A DNA stretch of 5,044 nt, from NCBI GenBank assembly GCA_031271275.1, contig JAISWA010000125.1, positions 1-5,044 on the forward strand. Direction: 5' to 3'. The DNA comes from Clostridiales bacterium. Lineage in GTDB: Bacteria; Bacillota; Clostridia; Lachnospirales; WQUN01. Below the pieces are notes generated by a model. It was given only the letters and a program-made list of their open reading frames with translations. It was not told where the DNA came from and did no database searches. Both the position numbers and the translations under genes were made by a program. Positions 1-5,044 of the stretch are shown here, in pieces. The stretch's first letter is position 1, and the number at the start of each line of letters is the position of its first letter.

Positions 1-510
1 ACCCGGCCCGTGTTGTTTGAAAGTTCCGACGGCGCGAACCCGGCGAAATTTTACATGGTCAGCGCGCCCGCCCATAAAGTTTGCGAAACAAGGCTGATTA
101 CGTTACGGCAGGCGGAAAAGGAACCCCTCGGCGCGGCGGAGACGGCGAACAAGCGCGTCATCTGCCGGTTCATACATCCCGCGGTACTGGAAACCTGCCA
201 ACTTTCCATGGGGCTTACCACCCTCGACGCGGGGAGCGTTTGGAATACCATGCCCGCCCACACCCACGAGCGCCGCATGGAAGTGTATACCTATTTTGAA
301 ATACCCGAGGGCGGCGCGGTTTTCCATATGATGGGCGAGCCGGGGCAGACGCGGCATATCGTGATGCAAAACGGCGAGGCGGTCATCAGCCCCAGTTGGA
401 GCATACATTCCGGCGTGGGAACGGGCAGCTATTCGTTTATTTGGGCAATGGCGGGGGAAAATCAGGTATTCCATGACATGGACGCCATTAAGACGCCGGA
501 ACTTAAATGA
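1..510 (+). CDS. kduI: 5-dehydro-4-deoxy-D-glucuronate isomerase (KduI), C-terminal part, 5' end cut by window
   Basis: KduI interconverts 5-keto-4-deoxyuronate (from unsaturated uronides made by polysaccharide lyases) and 2,5-diketo-3-deoxygluconate, in the cytoplasm. The frame is open from base 1 to the TGA at 508-510, giving 169 visible residues. Family signatures are strong: NPAKFY near residue 13, LETCQLSMGLT (63-73), WNTMPAHTHERRMEVY (81-96), ENQVFHDMD near the end. The four cupin metal ligands known from E. coli KduI (His196, His198, Glu203, His245) correspond by spacing to H87, H89, E94 and H136 here, so all zinc ligands are present. The offset of 109 residues predicts a full length of about 278, the usual size, so roughly 109 N-terminal residues lie outside. 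The GTG at 10-12 is internal, not a start. The gene directly precedes the reductase of the next pathway step, 27 bases away, which supports the function. Identification by recall of family sequences, not by a search. Confidence 0.96.
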   Translation, partial: TRPVLFESSDGANPAKFYMVSAPAHKVCETRLITLRQAEKEPLGAAETANKRVICRFIHPAVLETCQLSMGLTTLDAGSVWNTMPAHTHERRMEVYTYFEIPEGGAVFHMMGEPGQTRHIVMQNGEAVISPSWSIHSGVGTGSYSFIWAMAGENQVFHDMDAIKTPELK

Positions 511-523
511 AATGATTCGCCAT

Positions 524-530
524 AGGAGGA
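524..530 (+). promoter_or_regulatory. Ribosome binding site of the KduD-like gene
   Basis: AGGAGGA, a full-strength Shine-Dalgarno sequence, sits 7 bases before the ATG at 538 in the 27-base gap after the kduI stop. It fixes the start and suggests independent strong initiation within a shared transcript. Confidence 0.9.
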
Positions 531-537
531 TTCCAAC

Positions 538-1320
538 ATGCGGGACTTATTTTCGCTGAAAGGCAAGACCGCCTGGGTTACAGGCGGAAGTTACGGGATA
601 GGCTTTTCCATTGCCTGCGCGCTTTCGGAAGCGGGCGCGTCCATCGTGTTTAACGATATCAATCAGGAACTGGTGGATAAGGGCTTGGCATCTTACCAAG
701 AAGCGGGCATCGACGCGCGGGGGTATGTCTGCGACGTGACCGACGAGCAGGCGGTCAGCGAAACGGTGCAAAAAATTGAAAGGGAAGCCGGCGCGGTGGA
801 CATTCTGGTGAACAACGCCGGTATCATCAAGCGCGTTCCCATGATTGAAATGAGCGCGGCGGATTTCCGCAAAGTAATAGACGTGGACTTAAACGCGCCG
901 TTTATCGTGGCGAAGGCGGTCATCCCTTCCATGATTAAAAAAGGCGGCGGGAAAATCATCAATATTTGCAGCATGATGAGCGAGCTCGGCAGGGAAACGG
1001 TTTCCGCTTACGCGGCGGCAAAAGGCGGGCTTAAAATGCTCACGCGCAATATAGCGAGCGAATACGGCGAGTACAACATACAATGCAACGGAATCGGCCC
1101 GGGTTACATAGAAACGCCCCAGACCGAGCCGCTCCGGCAGCCGGGGCATCCGTTCAACAGTTTTATTATTTCAAAGACGCCCGCCGCCCGTTGGGGAACC
1201 ACCGACGATTTGAAAGGCCCTTCGGTGTTCCTCGCCTCCCCCGCTTCGGATTTTGTCAACGGGCATATTTTATATGTGGACGGCGGGATATTGGCGTATA
1301 TCGGGAAGCAGCCGAAATAA
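538..1320 (+). CDS. kduD: SDR-family 2-dehydro-3-deoxy-D-gluconate 5-dehydrogenase (KduD / 'gluconate 5-dehydrogenase' type)
   Basis: A 260-residue classical short-chain dehydrogenase. Visible motifs in order: cofactor loop TGGSYGIG (15-22), acidic D40 at the end of the second strand (typical of NAD(H) preference), CDV (65-67), NNAG (92-95), N119, and the catalytic S145, Y158 and K162 in SAYAAAKGG. The C-terminal PAARWG, FLASPASDFVNG and YVDGGILAYIGKQPK blocks match what I recall of Bacteroides and gut Firmicutes proteins annotated as gluconate 5-dehydrogenase and found beside kduI. The likely reaction is reduction of 2,5-diketo-3-deoxygluconate to 2-keto-3-deoxygluconate, the step after KduI; 5-keto-gluconate reduction is the alternative reading of the same subfamily. 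The ATG has an ideal ribosome binding site, and the 27-base gap to kduI suggests one operon. It ends in TAA, 18 bases from the stop of a convergent gene. The substrate rests on context; the SDR fold and catalysis are plain in the sequence. Confidence 0.93.
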   Translation: MRDLFSLKGKTAWVTGGSYGIGFSIACALSEAGASIVFNDINQELVDKGLASYQEAGIDARGYVCDVTDEQAVSETVQKIEREAGAVDILVNNAGIIKRVPMIEMSAADFRKVIDVDLNAPFIVAKAVIPSMIKKGGGKIINICSMMSELGRETVSAYAAAKGGLKMLTRNIASEYGEYNIQCNGIGPGYIETPQTEPLRQPGHPFNSFIISKTPAARWGTTDDLKGPSVFLASPASDFVNGHILYVDGGILAYIGKQPK

Positions 1321-1338
1321 AGTTTTTTACGTGTGCGT

Positions 1339-1767
1339 TTAAAGCCTTTTATTTCCGATTTCTCCCCGCGTATGAAATTTTTGCGAAGCCCTTTCAGGTT
1401 CTTCGTGGGATAAGCCTGTCTTCATTTCGGAACGGGCTATGGTTATCGAGCAATCAAAACAAAAACGCCCGGAGAGAATGGGTTTATGGCATATTTCACA
1501 CTGAAAAGCCGTTCCCTTCTTTTTATTTTTCACAATCAACCTTTCCTCTTTGATGAAAAAAGTGATTATCGGCAAGGGTATTCCCAACGCCTCGCAAACT
1601 TCCGCCGAAGTCGCGTCGGGGCAGGTTTCTAAAAACGCTCTTATCTGTTTGAAGTATTCATCCATGTTTTTATCGCAAGTCGGGCAGACTTTTTTCAAAT
1701 TGAAAGAGTCAAACAGCGCGCCGCAGAACTTGCAATTCACCCTAAGGGTGTGCTTCACCGTAGACAT
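1339..1767 (-). CDS. YvyF-like flagellar operon protein (double CxxC zinc-finger, central helix-turn-helix-like region)
   Basis: A 142-residue protein with four CxxC pairs: C12/C15 and C28/C31 in an N-terminal zinc ribbon, C90/C93 and C103/C106 in a C-terminal one. Between them, residues 52-77 (ATSAEVCEALGIPLPIITFF and on) look like a helix-turn-helix of the type that reads 'pattern ... evsealGi ... I..fI.egrl'. This layout matches the YvyF family, whose founding member lies in the B. subtilis comF-flgM-flgK region; its biochemical role is not established, and regulation is plausible. The tail (115-142) is charged and probably disordered. I chose the ATG at 1767 because GGGGAG lies 6 bases upstream; a TTG at 1788 would add 7 residues but has no such site. 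The gene stands alone, convergent to kduD and divergent from secA, with no flagellar gene visible. Its GC content (about 44% over 1381-1740) is lower than that of secA or kduD. Family call by motif layout. Confidence 0.8.
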   Translation of the reverse strand: MSTVKHTLRVNCKFCGALFDSFNLKKVCPTCDKNMDEYFKQIRAFLETCPDATSAEVCEALGIPLPIITFFIKEERLIVKNKKKGTAFQCEICHKPILSGRFCFDCSITIARSEMKTGLSHEEPERASQKFHTRGEIGNKRL

Positions 1768-1773
1768 ATCCCA

Positions 1774-1779
1774 CTCCCC
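1774..1779 (-). promoter_or_regulatory. Ribosome binding site deciding the start of the YvyF-like gene
   Basis: On the - strand GGGGAG is followed after 6 bases by ATG (1767-1765). The TTG further upstream at 1788 would place this site inside the coding region, so the ATG is preferred. Confidence 0.7.
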
Positions 1780-1802
1780 GCCTTTCAAAACACAATGGTA
1801 TT

Positions 1803-1831
1803 TTAATTTTACAGCCGCAGCGTTTTATAAT
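1803..1831 (+). promoter_or_regulatory. Candidate distal promoter for secA-prfB
   Basis: A perfect TATAAT (1826-1831) is preceded at 17 bases by TTAATT (1803-1808), a weak -35. A better -35-like TTTACA (1808-1813) is only 12 bases away and so cannot be used with it. Transcription from here would start near 1838 and give secA a leader of about 160 bases containing the GC-rich structured element. The -10 overlaps the -10 of the divergent promoter on the other strand. Confidence 0.4.
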
Positions 1832-1857
1832 ATACCATATAAATTTTAATTAAACAA
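1829..1857 (-). promoter_or_regulatory. Candidate sigma-A-type promoter for the YvyF-like gene
   Basis: Reading the - strand, TTGTTT (1857-1852) is followed after 17 bases by TATATT (1834-1829), with TGG directly before it, i.e. an extended -10 (TGn). The predicted transcript would start near 1821 and have a leader of about 54 bases. The region is very AT-rich, so chance matches are easier here; the 17-base spacing plus TGn makes this the best choice. No flagellar-sigma (TAAA-N15-GCCGATAA) promoter was seen upstream of the gene. Confidence 0.45.
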
Positions 1858-1867
1858 TAACAAATAA

Positions 1868-1907
1868 CGGCGTTCCCCAAGCCGCGCACATCCTTGCGGC
1901 GTTTCCC
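1868..1907 (+). repeat. Imperfect 11-base direct repeat in the secA upstream region
   Basis: CGGCGTTCCCC (1868-1878) recurs as CGGCGTTTCCC from 1897 to 1907: ten of eleven bases agree, and the copies begin 29 bases apart, close to three helical turns. Such spacing suits a pair of protein binding sites on one face of the DNA, but nothing shows that a protein binds here. The second copy also forms part of the leader hairpins. Confidence 0.4.
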
Positions 1908-1930
1908 TATCGAAACTCCCCGCGGGCTTG
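1878..1930 (+). promoter_or_regulatory. Structured GC-rich element upstream of secA with alternative hairpins
   Basis: CAAGCC (1878-1883) pairs with GGCTTG (1925-1930), and after one bulged G (1924) GCG (1884-1886) pairs with CGC (1921-1923), a nine-pair closing stem. Inside it GTTTC (1901-1905) pairs with GAAAC (1912-1916) around a 6-base loop. A competing hairpin pairs GCCGC (1881-1885) with GCGGC (1896-1900); another option pairs GCGG (1896-1899) with CCGC (1920-1923). These pairings exclude each other. No T-run follows on either strand, so it is not an intrinsic terminator. If transcribed from the distal promoter it would be in the secA leader. No known riboswitch class is recognised. Confidence 0.4.
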
Positions 1931-1956
1931 CGTGTCCTATGCTCAAATGCTAAACT
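1928..1956 (+). promoter_or_regulatory. Candidate proximal promoter for secA-prfB
   Basis: TTGCGT (1928-1933), 17 bases, then TAAACT (1951-1956) preceded by TGC (extended -10). Transcription would begin near 1963, giving a short leader of about 37 bases ahead of secA. Both hexamers are imperfect, so this is a weaker alternative to the distal promoter; both could be used. Confidence 0.3.
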
Positions 1957-1986
1957 TACGCGATTGTTTTGGGTATTGACAGTGCT

Positions 1987-1992
1987 AAGGAG
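1987..1992 (+). promoter_or_regulatory. Ribosome binding site of secA
   Basis: AAGGAG lies 7 bases before the ATG at 2000. It decides the start: the frame stays open upstream to a TTG at 1928, but that has no such site and would add 24 residues that SecA proteins do not have. Confidence 0.9.
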
Positions 1993-1999
1993 TGTGTTC

Positions 2000-4627
<2,628 letters not shown>

Positions 4628-4655
4628 GCGAAGCGAAGAATCTTTATTAAATCAT

Positions 4656-4661
4656 AAAGGA
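4656..4661 (+). promoter_or_regulatory. Ribosome binding site of prfB
   Basis: AAAGGA lies 9 bases before the ATG at 4671 and only 3 bases before another in-frame ATG at 4665. The spacing favours 4671, so the product would begin MLVLEELL rather than MKMLVLEELL. Confidence 0.6.
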
Positions 4662-4670
4662 CTGATGAAA

Positions 4671-5044
4671 ATGCTTGTTTTGGAAGAACTGCTCCAAACG
4701 CTGGCGCCGTATCGCGCTAAATTAGAGGAAATGGGGGCTTCACTTTGACGTCGCCAACGCGCGGCGCAAGATAACCGAATTGGAAGAAGTCTCCGCCGAC
4801 CCGAAATTTTGGGAAGACCCGGAGAACTCCCAGAAGCTTCTACAGCAAATTAAGCAACTGCGCAACAAGGTAACGGTTTTTGAAAAGCTTTCGTCCCAGT
4901 ACGACGACGTTGTCACCCTTGCGGAATTGGGCATCGAGGAACAGGACGCCTCCGTCATTTCCGAAGCGCAGGCGCTTTCGGAAACTTTTAAGGCGGCGTA
5001 TGAGAAGCTGCGCATCGAAACGCTGCTTTCCGGCGAGTACGACC
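4671..5044 (+). CDS. prfB: Peptide chain release factor 2 (RF2), N-terminal part, needs programmed +1 frameshift; 3' end cut by window
   Basis: RF2 reads UGA and UAA stop codons and triggers peptide release on the ribosome. The first frame (4671-4748) encodes 25 residues ending MGASL and then meets TGA at 4746-4748. Skipping the T at 4746 continues as DVANARRKITELEEVSADPK and so on from 4747, open to the end of the window (99 codons). The join SL-D, the block ADPKFWEDPENSQKLLQQI and the end LLSGEYD are typical of RF2; this is the alpha-helical N-terminal domain. The window ends before the SPF codon-recognition and GGQ catalytic motifs. The frame break is therefore regulation, not damage: low RF2 lets ribosomes pause at UGA and slip, raising RF2. 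Upstream is secA, 43 bases away with no terminator, so the two are probably co-transcribed. Alternative start is the ATG at 4665. The full protein would be about 365 residues. Confidence 0.95.
4733..4749 (+). promoter_or_regulatory. Programmed +1 ribosomal frameshift site of prfB
   Basis: The slippery heptamer CTTTGAC (4743-4749) is identical to the core of the classical bacterial prfB site (CTT, UGA, then C, the context that slows UGA decoding). The stimulatory Shine-Dalgarno-like run is GGGGG (4733-4737), 5 bases before CTT. In the classical E. coli site AGGGGG ends 3 bases before CTT, so the spacing here is longer. Read in codons: ATG GGG GCT TCA CTT TGA, then GAC in the new frame. Confidence 0.93.

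Noticed and set aside
1083..1553. 156-codon + strand open frame spanning the kduD end and the convergent gene
   Set aside because: Runs out of frame through two well-supported genes and resembles nothing known.
1550..1849. 99-codon + strand open frame opposite the YvyF-like gene
   Set aside because: Antisense to a gene with four CxxC pairs and a good ribosome binding site; no ribosome binding site of its own that stands out.
1976..1981. Perfect TTGACA as a -35 for secA
   Set aside because: The matching -10 position would fall on the secA start codon and no TATAAT-like hexamer is present there.
1928..1999. N-terminal 24-residue extension of SecA from a TTG at 1928
   Set aside because: No ribosome binding site precedes the TTG, while AAGGAG sits 7 bases before the ATG at 2000, and MGFLEKIFG is the normal SecA N-terminus.
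4746..4748. In-frame TGA making prfB a pseudogene
   Set aside because: It lies in the canonical CTTTGAC frameshift context, and the +1 frame continues with clear RF2 sequence.

Overview
The window (5,044 bases, GC in the mid-50s percent over most genes) looks like chromosomal DNA of a Bacillota (Firmicutes) bacterium. The strongest pointers are a secA-prfB pair in tandem, a prfB with an in-frame UGA frameshift site, and next to secA a gene of the YvyF 'flagellar operon protein' family, otherwise best known from flagellated Bacillota. The class is not decided by the sequence; a Negativicutes or clostridial gut or anaerobe lineage is a guess.

Left part (1-1320, + strand): the last ~169 codons of kduI, then, 27 bases on, a complete SDR dehydrogenase of the KduD / 'gluconate 5-dehydrogenase' type. 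Together they take the 4-deoxy-5-keto-uronate released from unsaturated uronides (pectin, alginate-like or glycosaminoglycan breakdown) to 2-keto-3-deoxygluconate. The operon starts upstream of the window.

Middle (1339-1999): a - strand YvyF-like double zinc-finger protein converges on kduD with only 18 bases between stop codons and no evident hairpin terminator. It is clearly more AT-rich (about 44% GC over 1381-1740) than its neighbours. Between it and secA lies a divergent control region: an AT-rich island (about 1801-1860) with overlapping candidate promoters for both directions, then a GC-rich stretch (1868-1930) with a direct repeat and mutually exclusive hairpins, then the secA ribosome binding site.

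Right part (2000-5044, + strand): complete secA (875 residues, with C-terminal zinc-binding SEC-C tail), and 43 bases later prfB (release factor 2), whose reading frame requires a +1 shift at CTT TGA (4743-4748). prfB runs off the window's end. SecA (protein export motor) and RF2 (UGA/UAA termination) are probably co-transcribed.

No wholly new system is apparent. Most worth a second look are the prfB frameshift site with an unusually spaced Shine-Dalgarno-like run, the structured secA leader, and the isolated yvyF gene.
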